Below, in pieces: positions 6,592 to 12,530 of a stretch of 12,530 nucleotides of DNA (positions are counted from its first letter, which is position 1; every line of letters begins with the position of its first letter). The notes beneath the pieces were generated by a model, which did not search any database, had not been told where the DNA came from, and saw only the letters and a program-made list of their open reading frames with translations. Origin of the DNA: an uncultured Oscillospiraceae bacterium (GTDB lineage: Bacteria > Bacillota > Clostridia > Oscillospirales > Acutalibacteraceae); NCBI GenBank assembly GCA_900549055.1, contig URNB01000059.1, positions 1-12,530 on the forward strand, read 5' to 3'. The translations under genes and the position numbers were made by a program.

Positions 6592-6621
6592 CTACTCCCA
6601 CTCGCCCTCTACAAAATCATC
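6592..6621 (-). pseudogene. nine-codon C-terminal remnant of a lost gene
   Basis: Read on the - strand, just before the terminator, the sequence encodes DDFVEGEWE followed by TAG. It is preceded directly in frame by a TAA at 6622-6624. Acidic, Trp-containing ends like this look like a real protein terminus, and the terminator sits right behind the TAG as it would behind a gene. My reading is that the body of an older gene was removed or displaced when the defence cassette arrived. The parent gene cannot be named. Confidence 0.3.
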
Positions 6622-6674
6622 TTAAACAAGTTTGATTGGGTGATTTAGCAGGGGCTATCTACATTATTTGAATT

Positions 6675-6704
6675 ATCGGATGCATATTGGCTATCCGATT
6701 TTTT
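6675..6704 (+). terminator. terminator-like hairpin at the defence-operon end
   Basis: ATCGGAT (6675-6681) pairs with ATCCGAT (6693-6699) and six Ts follow on the + strand. It lies 34 bases beyond the SLATT stop codon. On the - strand it is preceded by A-rich sequence but not followed by Ts, so it would work mainly against rightward transcription. Confidence 0.45.
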
Positions 6705-6737
6705 GTTGCCATGGTGTTGCCACGAAAGCACAGAAAT

Positions 6738-7310
6738 CTATTGCTTTTTCAGTTGCTTTCTTAATGTTTCAGGGAGGATTTGGTTTAACTCTTGCCTGGA
6801 GAAAAACTGCGATTCATTTTCTTTCAAAGCCTTTTGAGCCAAAGAGTAACTTTTATTATCAGTCAATGGCGCCGAAGCATAAACTTTGGCTACACGTTCT
6901 TGAAGATCATTCCGTCTGCTTACAATATCTTCTCTTGATAGTGTAAGAAAATCTGTAAGTAACGACAGATATTCTTCTCTGAGTAACCACAATTTATTTG
7001 AGGTATCTAAGTGCAGTTTGTGAACAGCAGATAAATCTGTGTCTTTGAAATAAGCAGTTAATACTAACAGAAAAGTCGAGCAAATACCACCTACCCAAGT
7101 GAGCAAGATTTGATTGGTAATCAACGTACCTATAAAACCACCAGTTGACACCGCAGAAAGGATCAGTTGAATCCATTTTAATGCCGTATACTTTTTATGC
7201 AATCTTCCGGCATGGATTACTTGGGTGGTATAAGTATATACAACTTTTCCGTAAGCTTCTTCGATTTGATTATAGAGGGTAGTATCACAAGGTCGGGAAT
7301 TTGCTTCCAT
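6738..7310 (-). CDS. SLATT-domain two-helix membrane effector (CBASS)
   Basis: A 190-aa protein resembling SLATT proteins (SMODS- and SLOG-associating two-transmembrane effectors), predicted pore-formers that kill or arrest the infected cell when triggered by a nucleotide signal. A hydrophilic N-terminal helix region (9-45) precedes two hydrophobic helices, about 46-64 and 68-88, joined by a very short turn. A long helical cytoplasmic part follows, including the characteristic Ala-Pro-x-Thr...Tyr-x-x-Ala-x-x-x-Leu pattern at 147-162. I chose the ATG at 7310, preceded by AAGGAA; a TTG at 7364 would add 18 residues deep inside the upstream gene with no ribosome binding site. It still overlaps the CD-NTase gene by 26 bases in another frame, implying translational coupling. 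It is the last gene of the operon. Confidence 0.75.
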   Translation of the reverse strand: MEANSRPCDTTLYNQIEEAYGKVVYTYTTQVIHAGRLHKKYTALKWIQLILSAVSTGGFIGTLITNQILLTWVGGICSTFLLVLTAYFKDTDLSAVHKLHLDTSNKLWLLREEYLSLLTDFLTLSREDIVSRRNDLQERVAKVYASAPLTDNKSYSLAQKALKENESQFFSRQELNQILPETLRKQLKKQ

Positions 7311-8172
7311 AAATTTCCTTCCATTCTGCGTTTGCACTTGATGGGTATTTAGTCTCATCCGCAATAGCTTCTAATGCCTTTTCGTATGATGCTTTTGCCT
7401 TGGATTGAAAAGAGCCAAAACAAGTGATGTATCTGTCACTTCCCATCACTTGCCAACGATACTGGGATGTTGGTCTCTCAGATACATATTTGAGAAAGTC
7501 TCTTGTCATCCAATCATAATACACATACGATTTGTCTCGGTATTCCCAAGTAGAAATGAAGTTGTAACTCAATATATCCAACAAAATCCCACTGATATCT
7601 ACGTCATTTTTGTCCCTCCACGCTCGGGACATTTTACACAACCTTTTCAGGTTTGAATTACATTGGCCGTTCATTGACTGAATCTCAGCAATCTCTGCTC
7701 TGGGATTAGTAACCTTCCACAAACCGCCGTTGTTAGAATTTGCAAATGTGTAACTACTATCATCTTTATTGATAAAAGCAGGTAAAACCTCAAAATTTAT
7801 ACCATCTGAAAATGGAATACTAATAATTTGCCCATCTGCTTTCAAGTGGGTAACCGAGTATGTTTTCTCTATGACCTTTTTCACTTCTTGAAGTAAAGCA
7901 GATTGTCCGTTGGATGTATATGCATTGAATTTCTCATATGTTGAATACGGAAGTTGTACCAACATATCTATGTCACTGGTAAAAATCTCAGTATCACGAC
8001 CATATGAACCAACATACAAACTGTGAGAAGAATCAGAAGATGTTCCCCAATAATCAATGTTGATTCTCTTGGTAATAGAATGATATCTATTGCTAATTTT
8101 ACTCAGATTGTCGTCTGAAAATCTGAGGTTTTTACAAAACCGTTCAAAAGCTGCAGCCACAGTAAAAGCCAT
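7285..8172 (-). CDS. CD-NTase, SMODS-family cyclic oligonucleotide synthase (CBASS)
   Basis: A 295-aa nucleotidyltransferase of the cGAS/DncV-like superfamily. The core motif is G55-S56-Y-G-R, then S66-D67-I-D69 followed by a hydrophobic strand, giving two metal-binding aspartates. The third carboxylate appears to be Glu128 in FEVLPAF instead of the Asp of DncV, which some family members also show. The helical second half (about 160-295) fits the SMODS fold. Such enzymes make cyclic di- or trinucleotides on phage infection and activate a neighbouring effector, here the SLATT protein. No Cap2/Cap3 or HORMA/TRIP13 genes accompany it, so this is a minimal Type I-like CBASS. The product nucleotide cannot be told from sequence alone. 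The start has AGAGAAGG upstream, and 29 bases separate it from the methyltransferase gene. Confidence 0.87.
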   Translation of the reverse strand: MAFTVAAAFERFCKNLRFSDDNLSKISNRYHSITKRINIDYWGTSSDSSHSLYVGSYGRDTEIFTSDIDMLVQLPYSTYEKFNAYTSNGQSALLQEVKKVIEKTYSVTHLKADGQIISIPFSDGINFEVLPAFINKDDSSYTFANSNNGGLWKVTNPRAEIAEIQSMNGQCNSNLKRLCKMSRAWRDKNDVDISGILLDILSYNFISTWEYRDKSYVYYDWMTRDFLKYVSERPTSQYRWQVMGSDRYITCFGSFQSKAKASYEKALEAIADETKYPSSANAEWKEIYGSKFPTL

Positions 8173-8201
8173 ATATAGTAAACACCTTCTCTCTATTTCT
8201 A

Positions 8202-9755
8202 TTATGCCAATAATTCAGCTAAACGTGGGCACTTAACATAAGATAGTTCTTTGGGCTCGATTTTTTTCAAACCTCCACCATACACTCGGCCTTCACTTTC
8301 AAGATCACTGGCAGTAATGTTACTCAAAGCGATCCAAACCTCATGTAATATATCTGGTGCCTGAGTAATTGCTTCTTGGAGAATATTTTTAGGATATAAC
8401 ATTAAATAAGAATTCGTAGCAATTGCGCTTGTATGATTCAAAATAAAACGAAAAGGTGCAGCGTGTTCATCATTTCCTCTGCCCATATAGGAACATAAGA
8501 ATGGCGTTGCCGATCTATTTTCTTGGTAATACCAAACCTTGCGATTTTTACAAAGATACTTTTGAGCAGTAGTATCGAGACCACTACTCAAATAATTCCA
8601 GATAGACGGATGATTCTTTTTTATTTCATCTTCCGGGAGTGTACAGCTAAGCAAGAAATACTGTGTGTCTAAGCGGGGATTCCCATATTTATCACTAAAC
8701 ACTTCATTGCATTTTAAATAACGAGGGCTTGGCAGAATCGGTGTAAAGAAGCTCATGTCGAGATTTAGTTCTTCAATTTCTTCTTTAGACAAAATAAAGA
8801 AATCATTATCACCAGTTGCCAATCCACGCTTAATAGTGAAAAAGTCACCCAATGTCGGAGTATGCGTATTCAGAAGTTGCTCATCATTGGTTGGGAAATG
8901 AGTCCATTTTCTGCTTTTTCTCAAGGTGTTTCTATCTACATTTCGATAAGCTTCTGGTCTTTCAAGTGTACCACCATAAGAAAATTCGACATTATAATTA
9001 TTTTCCATGGTCTCGTTTTTAAACCAAACTACACACGAAGAAACCAAAGCATCGTCAAATTTACAGTTCTCAGGATTATATCTATGCACTCTAAGTAAAT
9101 GAACTTTGTTTAGAAGGTACTCTTTCAGTTTACCGCCATAATTAACATCCATAAACTCACTTGGAATAAGCCATCCACATATTGCATCTGGAGCAAGCCA
9201 TTTGTGTGCGGACAAAATAAAATAACAATATAGTCCTGCAAGACCTGAAAGCGATAAGCCTGTTTCTCTTTGTGTCATAGCCGAAAGCTTTGACTTTTGT
9301 TCTTTGTCAATGTAATGGTGGCGCACATACGGAGGATTACTAACCAAAAGGTTTATCTTTTCAAAGGATTCAATTTCAGTAAAATCGCCGCTTACTAAAT
9401 TTACATTTGTGTGACCCCAAAGTTCATTAGCGGCATCATAGAAAGCTTTGTCTACTTCAACCCCAATTGCGGTGTTTATGATTTTATCGTGTTTGTCACA
9501 CTCTGATAAAAGAACTGAATAAAACGCTCCCGTGCCAAACGCAGGCTCCAAAAAAGAGATTTCCTTTTTGTCCTGCAATGCTAAACCAAATGACATTATT
9601 TCTTGAGCCAATTCATAGGGAGTTGCAAACTGACCAAACCGTCTACGACTTTCAATGCTTTTACTATTATCAATCGCCGTTTGTAATTGCATCCTTCTGG
9701 ATTCTATTAAGTTCAAATCCCTAATTGCTCCAAATCGTTTATTCTGTGTTCCCAT
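8202..9755 (-). CDS. Type II N6-adenine DNA methyltransferase (gamma class)
   Basis: A 517-aa modification enzyme. GQFATP (41-46) and EPAFGTGAF (70-78, S-adenosylmethionine motif I) come first, then the catalytic NPPY (140-143). This order (motifs X/I before IV) is that of gamma-class N6-adenine methyltransferases, in the M.BsuBI/M.PstI/Eco57I-like group. The long C-terminal half should hold target recognition. The start is uncertain: the ATG at 9755 has AAGGAA ten bases upstream and overlaps the endonuclease gene by 43 bases, while a later ATG at 9692 lacks spacing. It should methylate the site cut by the neighbouring endonuclease and protect the host DNA. Its overlap with the endonuclease gene implies coupled synthesis. 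Confidence 0.9.
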   Translation of the reverse strand: MGTQNKRFGAIRDLNLIESRRMQLQTAIDNSKSIESRRRFGQFATPYELAQEIMSFGLALQDKKEISFLEPAFGTGAFYSVLLSECDKHDKIINTAIGVEVDKAFYDAANELWGHTNVNLVSGDFTEIESFEKINLLVSNPPYVRHHYIDKEQKSKLSAMTQRETGLSLSGLAGLYCYFILSAHKWLAPDAICGWLIPSEFMDVNYGGKLKEYLLNKVHLLRVHRYNPENCKFDDALVSSCVVWFKNETMENNYNVEFSYGGTLERPEAYRNVDRNTLRKSRKWTHFPTNDEQLLNTHTPTLGDFFTIKRGLATGDNDFFILSKEEIEELNLDMSFFTPILPSPRYLKCNEVFSDKYGNPRLDTQYFLLSCTLPEDEIKKNHPSIWNYLSSGLDTTAQKYLCKNRKVWYYQENRSATPFLCSYMGRGNDEHAAPFRFILNHTSAIATNSYLMLYPKNILQEAITQAPDILHEVWIALSNITASDLESEGRVYGGGLKKIEPKELSYVKCPRLAELLA

Positions 9756-10675
9756 ATCCAATCAATTCCTTCTGCTGCTTCATAGCCTAAATATCCCGAA
9801 TCAAAGTAACCACATAAAAACAAACTATACGATACATTGCCATATGTATTTTTTAATTGCTGCATTTTAGTAGCTTCTTCTTTACGGCGTTTGTTTACGT
9901 TGGTAAAATCTCCGGCTGATTTCGCTTCAATAAGGAGAGGAAAATCTCCAGCTTGTGCCGATTTAGTAAGAATAACCACATCGACAGGAATGTTGATTCG
10001 ATCTTCCGAACCTTCAGCAACTAATACAGGCACATTAGTATGGAACGAAAAAGTTCCTGGTATCATTTCGTTATACTTCGTCCCGGCATTGGCTTCTGCA
10101 TAACCTCTATCTTGCAAGAACTGTGTTATTGCTGCAAGCTGACGTTTCTCTTGAGCATTTCTAATAATCGGATCAGCTACCGCACCACACAATCTGTCTG
10201 CAACAACAGTCGCAGATCTCTGAACCTCTTGTTCAGTTGGTTCACGCATTTCTGGTAGCCAAACAAATATATCCGGATCTGCCATCCTATTGATAGTTCT
10301 GGCTATTTTTGAAAGTTCGTCGGACAATCTATCTGCAGCCATTCGAGGAGACACACGAGGATTATCTGCATCTTCCATATTTTCAACCAAGCTTTTAGTT
10401 ACTCCAGCTAAGCCAACAAGACGATCTCTTGCAATAGGAGGGCAAGTGGACATTCTTAATATTGGCAAGACCTCTGGGTGATTTTTTAATAATTCGACCG
10501 ATATATTCCTCAGATAACTCGTATCAATCAGAGCACGTTCTACACTGCTTGCTGTCGTTACACGTGTTTCTCTAAATGCCCTGGGAGCAAATTCCATAAA
10601 CCAACTATTATACAAATCCACAGATTGCAAAATGTCGTTTTTCCAAAGATCAGGTTTATCTCTATTAATGCTCAT
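9713..10675 (-). CDS. XamI-like Type II restriction endonuclease
   Basis: A 320-aa protein resembling the XamI restriction endonuclease family, whose type member recognises GTCGAC. Family-like features are the N-terminal VDLYNSWFMEFAPRAFRETR region (19-38) and a PD-(D/E)xK-like core: Asp232 in PVDVVIL, then Glu250-Ala-Lys252 in a buried strand. Asp232, Glu250 and Lys252 are the likely metal-binding and catalytic residues. The ATG at 10675 has GAGGAGAG just upstream; a TTG five codons earlier would place that ribosome binding site inside the gene. It lies 11 bases after the XRE gene and overlaps the methyltransferase. Target specificity is inferred from family resemblance and should be tested. 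Confidence 0.7.
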   Translation of the reverse strand: MSINRDKPDLWKNDILQSVDLYNSWFMEFAPRAFRETRVTTASSVERALIDTSYLRNISVELLKNHPEVLPILRMSTCPPIARDRLVGLAGVTKSLVENMEDADNPRVSPRMAADRLSDELSKIARTINRMADPDIFVWLPEMREPTEQEVQRSATVVADRLCGAVADPIIRNAQEKRQLAAITQFLQDRGYAEANAGTKYNEMIPGTFSFHTNVPVLVAEGSEDRINIPVDVVILTKSAQAGDFPLLIEAKSAGDFTNVNKRRKEEATKMQQLKNTYGNVSYSLFLCGYFDSGYLGYEAAEGIDWIWEHRINDLEQLGI

Positions 10676-10686
10676 ATAATCTCTCC

Positions 10687-10896
10687 TCAAATCACATCTT
10701 TTGTTAATTCCATAATATCTCCTATATCACACTGCAATGCTGTACAGATTTTTACCAACACATCTGTAGTGACATTTTCGTTTTTTCCTAACTTCGCCAT
10801 CGAAGCGTGACTAATACCTGCCGCAGCGCACAGGTCTTTCTTCTTCATATCTTTATCAATTAGCAGTTTCCAAAGCTTCTTATAACTAACCGCCAT
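10687..10896 (-). CDS. XRE-family HTH regulator, probable controller protein
   Basis: A 69-aa Cro/CI-type DNA-binding protein made of a single helix-turn-helix domain. The helices around KKDLCAAAG (19-27) and SHASMAKLGK (29-38) are the HTH, followed by NVTTDVLVKICTALQC and the short tail DIGDIMEL. Proteins of this size and sequence type often sit next to restriction-modification genes and act as controller (C) proteins that delay endonuclease synthesis until methylation is complete. The ATG at 10896 follows GGAG at about nine bases; a TTG at 10911 is disfavoured. As first gene after the promoter it probably autoregulates, and through the shared transcript it may also control the CBASS genes. 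Confidence 0.85.
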   Translation of the reverse strand: MAVSYKKLWKLLIDKDMKKKDLCAAAGISHASMAKLGKNENVTTDVLVKICTALQCDIGDIMELTKDVI

Positions 10897-10972
10897 ACTT
10901 ATCAACTCCAATAGTAATTCTCATAGTTCAAAAAATGCTGATAAAAATTCTGCGTTCGCTGCTTTTAAGAAT

Positions 10973-11001
10973 AGTATAGCATAGATGTGCTCGCTTTTCA
11001 A
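10973..11001 (-). promoter_or_regulatory. promoter of the RM-CBASS operon
   Basis: On the - strand TTGAAA (11001-10996) and TATACT (10978-10973) are 17 bases apart, an almost ideal housekeeping promoter. The leader is about 70 bases. I saw no clear paired C-boxes, so the operator of the XRE protein is not located. No equally good promoter was seen between this and the SLATT gene. Confidence 0.7.
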
Positions 11002-11105
11002 GATGATAATTACAAGTTTTTCCTATTCGGCGGCAATTCTGCAGATACTCTCTCGCCTATCGTTTTGATAAGGTAGCCTTATTATGGGAATGGCTAATTG
11101 CTGTG

Positions 11106-11129
11106 GCGGCAGGGATTTCTCCCTGCCGC
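11106..11129 (-). terminator. 10-bp hairpin after tnpV, terminator-like without U-run
   Basis: GCGGCAGGGA (11106-11115) pairs perfectly with TCCCTGCCGC (11120-11129); on the - strand the loop is GAAA. It lies nine bases beyond the tnpV stop. No T-run follows on either strand, so it may stabilise or pause transcripts and need not terminate fully. If leaky, the mob-tnpV transcript could read into the defence operon. Confidence 0.5.
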
Positions 11130-11137
11130 TTCTGCGC

Positions 11138-11516
11138 TTATGCTGTGTAAATTAGTTCGGTATTTACCATCTCCATCGCCCTATGCCGGATGTTATTCAT
11201 CCTGCCGACCCACTCCATCTGATTGGCGGCTTTCAGCGCCTCCGTGACACCTTCCGCCTCGGCCATCTGCTTTAACCAGCCGAGAGAATAGTTCCTCCGC
11301 CTGTCGATCGATGTCGGCAAGATAACCATTCAGCTTGCCGCTGGTGAGCAGGGTCGCATAGCTTGCCCGGCGATGCTCCTTCAGGTAACGCCGGTGGCGC
11401 TGTCCCCACACGCCGATGGGCTGCTGTTCTTCTTCGGGCAGCTTCAGATCGGGGAGAAGATAATCCCCGACCTGCGTATAAGTACCGCCCATTTCCTCAA
11501 AAATCGTCTTTGCCAT
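11138..11516 (-). pseudogene. tnpV: frameshifted tnpV (Tn4451-type transposon protein)
   Basis: The N-terminal part (11516 leftward; MAKTIFEEMGGTYTQVGDYL, later GVWGQRHRRYL and ADIDRQAEELFSRLVK) matches TnpV, a small protein of unknown role carried by Tn4451/Tn4453-like elements. Normally such proteins are about 120-125 aa. Here the frame is lost after SRLVK. The expected continuation (MAEAEGVTEALKAANQMEWV, ending NTELIYTA) is found one frame over. One extra base in the T-run at 11271-11273 (AAA in the gene sense) explains this. The unrepaired frame gives a 107-aa product with a foreign tail. It starts nine bases after the relaxase stop with AGGTAGGA upstream. A sequencing error in the homopolymer cannot be excluded. 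Confidence 0.8.
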
Positions 11517-11525
11517 TGTCTGTTC

Positions 11526-12530
11526 CTACCTTTCAAAATTTGTATTTCTGCGCCTTGTGCGCTGGGTTTGCTTTCGCTGCTGCTCCATATCTTTTGCCTG
11601 TGCAATCAGATTGTCGATCTGCCGGCTGCCAAGGACCTTCCGCAGGGAGCGGAAAGCCTTCAACTCTGAACGCAGGGCTTCATTTTCTCCTTTGAGCCGG
11701 TCGTTGGTTGCGGTCAGATGTTCATTCTCTCGGTAGAGCCGCCCGTTGGTGTTATTCAGCCGGTGGTAGCTGTCTATCGCCTTGTAATAGCGACAAAACA
11801 CCTCTCGGATAATCTCTTTCAGCTTTTTAATCAACGGGTCAACGAACCGCTGCTTGTAGGTCTTGGCAGTCATAAGAGTAGGTGGGTCGGGGAGCTGAAA
11901 TTCTGTATCCGTTTCAATCCGCTGCTCCAACCGCTCAATGGAATGTGCCCCCTGATCGAAGTTGTCGATCCGATTCTGCACCGTTTCCAGCTCATCTTGC
12001 TTTTCGGCCAGTGTGGTATCCAGTGCAGCGATTTCTTTCTCCCGTTCCTGCTTCTTGTAGTCCAGAATGGAGAGGTGCTTTTCGTGGGTGCCTTTCTGCT
12101 CCCACTGGATGTCATACCGTTCCATCACGGCAGCCAACTGCTCCTTTTCGGACTGTACCCATTGCGCCCATTCGGTAGCGCCTCGTGTGCCGCCCTTGAA
12201 GCCTTGCGCCGCCAGCGCCTGCTTCAGCGACACACGGGTATCAAGCCCTCGCTTGCTCCCGGTGGTAAACGGCACAAAGTCAATGTGGATGTGTGGCGTG
12301 GCCTCGTCCATATGGAGGTGTGCCGAGAATACCCGGAGGTTGGGATTGCGCTCCTGAAAGCCCTGATAATATTCGTCCAGTACCTGCCGAGCCAATTCTG
12401 CGTATTCGCCGGTAGCGCTCATATCCTCCTTGTTCCCAATTTGCAAAATGATCTCGTGAAAAGGCTTTTCCTGATTGCCGGAGCGGATTTTCTCATAGTA
12501 GTTTGGAATGCGCCGGTCGCTTCGGGTCTG
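11526..12530 (-). CDS. MobV/Pre-type relaxase, 5' end beyond window
   Basis: The frame is open to the window edge, giving at least 334 residues with the N-terminus missing. HLHMDEATPHIHIDFVPF (71-88 of the visible part) is the relaxase motif III of the Mob/Pre family, with the three metal-binding histidines HxH...PHxH. The C-terminal half is charged and helical, with coiled-coil-like heptads (about 155-200 and 255-315), as usual in MobV relaxases. It nicks the element's origin of transfer and pilots the strand into a recipient using another element's conjugation channel. Neighbouring tnpV suggests it is a TnpZ-like protein of a Tn4451-type integrative mobilizable element. A TTG at 12446 is not the start: the frame continues upstream with plausible Mob sequence. 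Confidence 0.9.
   Translation of the reverse strand, partial: QTRSDRRIPNYYEKIRSGNQEKPFHEIILQIGNKEDMSATGEYAELARQVLDEYYQGFQERNPNLRVFSAHLHMDEATPHIHIDFVPFTTGSKRGLDTRVSLKQALAAQGFKGGTRGATEWAQWVQSEKEQLAAVMERYDIQWEQKGTHEKHLSILDYKKQEREKEIAALDTTLAEKQDELETVQNRIDNFDQGAHSIERLEQRIETDTEFQLPDPPTLMTAKTYKQRFVDPLIKKLKEIIREVFCRYYKAIDSYHRLNNTNGRLYRENEHLTATNDRLKGENEALRSELKAFRSLRKVLGSRQIDNLIAQAKDMEQQRKQTQRTRRRNTNFER

Larger units (their letters stand above)
6500..6704 (+). ncRNA. hypothetical short transcript antisense to the operon's 3' end
   Basis: This is inferred only from the extended -10 element at 6485 and a hairpin-plus-T-run ending near 6704. The interval contains the 7-bp hairpin at 6503-6519, the defence-operon terminator on the other strand, and a short weak frame (M-I-N-E-K at 6531) with no convincing ribosome binding site. 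It would be complementary to the last bases of the CBASS operon transcript. No RNA family is recognised. Confidence 0.2.

Noticed and set aside
6125..6625. 166-codon + strand frame spanning the rnfC start and its promoter
   Set aside because: It is antisense to rnfC, crosses the promoter and a terminator hairpin, and shows no conserved features.
7311..7364. Extended TTG start for the SLATT protein
   Set aside because: No ribosome binding site precedes it, whereas AAGGAA precedes the ATG at 7310; the extra residues would be encoded inside the CD-NTase gene.
8202..10675. Type I or Type III restriction system
   Set aside because: No helicase/translocase domain or separate specificity subunit; the two-gene nuclease plus gamma methyltransferase fits Type II.
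11068..11082. Hairpin ATAAGG-TAG-CCTTAT between the operon promoter and tnpV
   Set aside because: Six base pairs with a three-base loop and no adjacent signal; it may be chance and was not called as a feature.
11870..12115. 81-codon - strand frame inside the relaxase gene
   Set aside because: An out-of-frame reading of the coiled-coil part of the relaxase, Ser/Arg-rich and without a start signal.

Overview
The window reads as chromosome of an anaerobic gut-type clostridium (Bacillota, probably Oscillospirales/Ruminococcaceae-like) that has been invaded by a mobilizable element. This placement is inferred from a complete Rnf operon in clostridial order (C-D-G-E-A-B), strong AGGAGG ribosome binding sites, and a TnpV/Mob pair typical of Tn4451-like elements. 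No taxonomic marker gene is present.

Layout. (1) Positions 1-1480, + strand: a possible tRNA 3' end cut by the window edge, a two-helix membrane protein with a SipW/TasA-like second hydrophobic segment, then an unusually structured 360-base tract. That tract holds many nested inverted repeats around a 33-codon ORF with a strong ribosome binding site, and ends in a perfect 11-bp bidirectional terminator. (2) Positions 1482-6430, - strand: rnfCDGEAB with overlapping genes and a good sigma-70-type promoter. It encodes the ion-pumping ferredoxin:NAD+ oxidoreductase. (3) Positions 6431-6737: a junction zone with a possible + strand promoter and terminator, the strong terminator of the defence operon, and a nine-codon remnant of an older gene. 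(4) Positions 6738-11001, - strand: a visibly AT-rich defence operon. A near-consensus promoter is followed by an XRE regulator, a XamI-like restriction endonuclease, a gamma-class N6-adenine methyltransferase, a CD-NTase (SMODS nucleotidyltransferase) and a two-helix SLATT membrane effector. (5) Positions 11106-12530, - strand: GC-richer mobile-element backbone, with a frameshifted tnpV and a 5'-truncated MobV/Pre relaxase.

How it fits together. The five cargo genes are tightly packed behind one visible promoter and one visible terminator. A Type II restriction-modification system, probably controlled by the XRE protein, therefore appears co-transcribed with a minimal two-gene CBASS (cyclic-oligonucleotide synthase plus predicted pore-forming effector). 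This RM-CBASS fusion in a mobilizable element is the most interesting system here. The parts belong to known families; the arrangement is what deserves study. The structured tract with its 33-aa ORF at 1073-1431 is the least explained feature.
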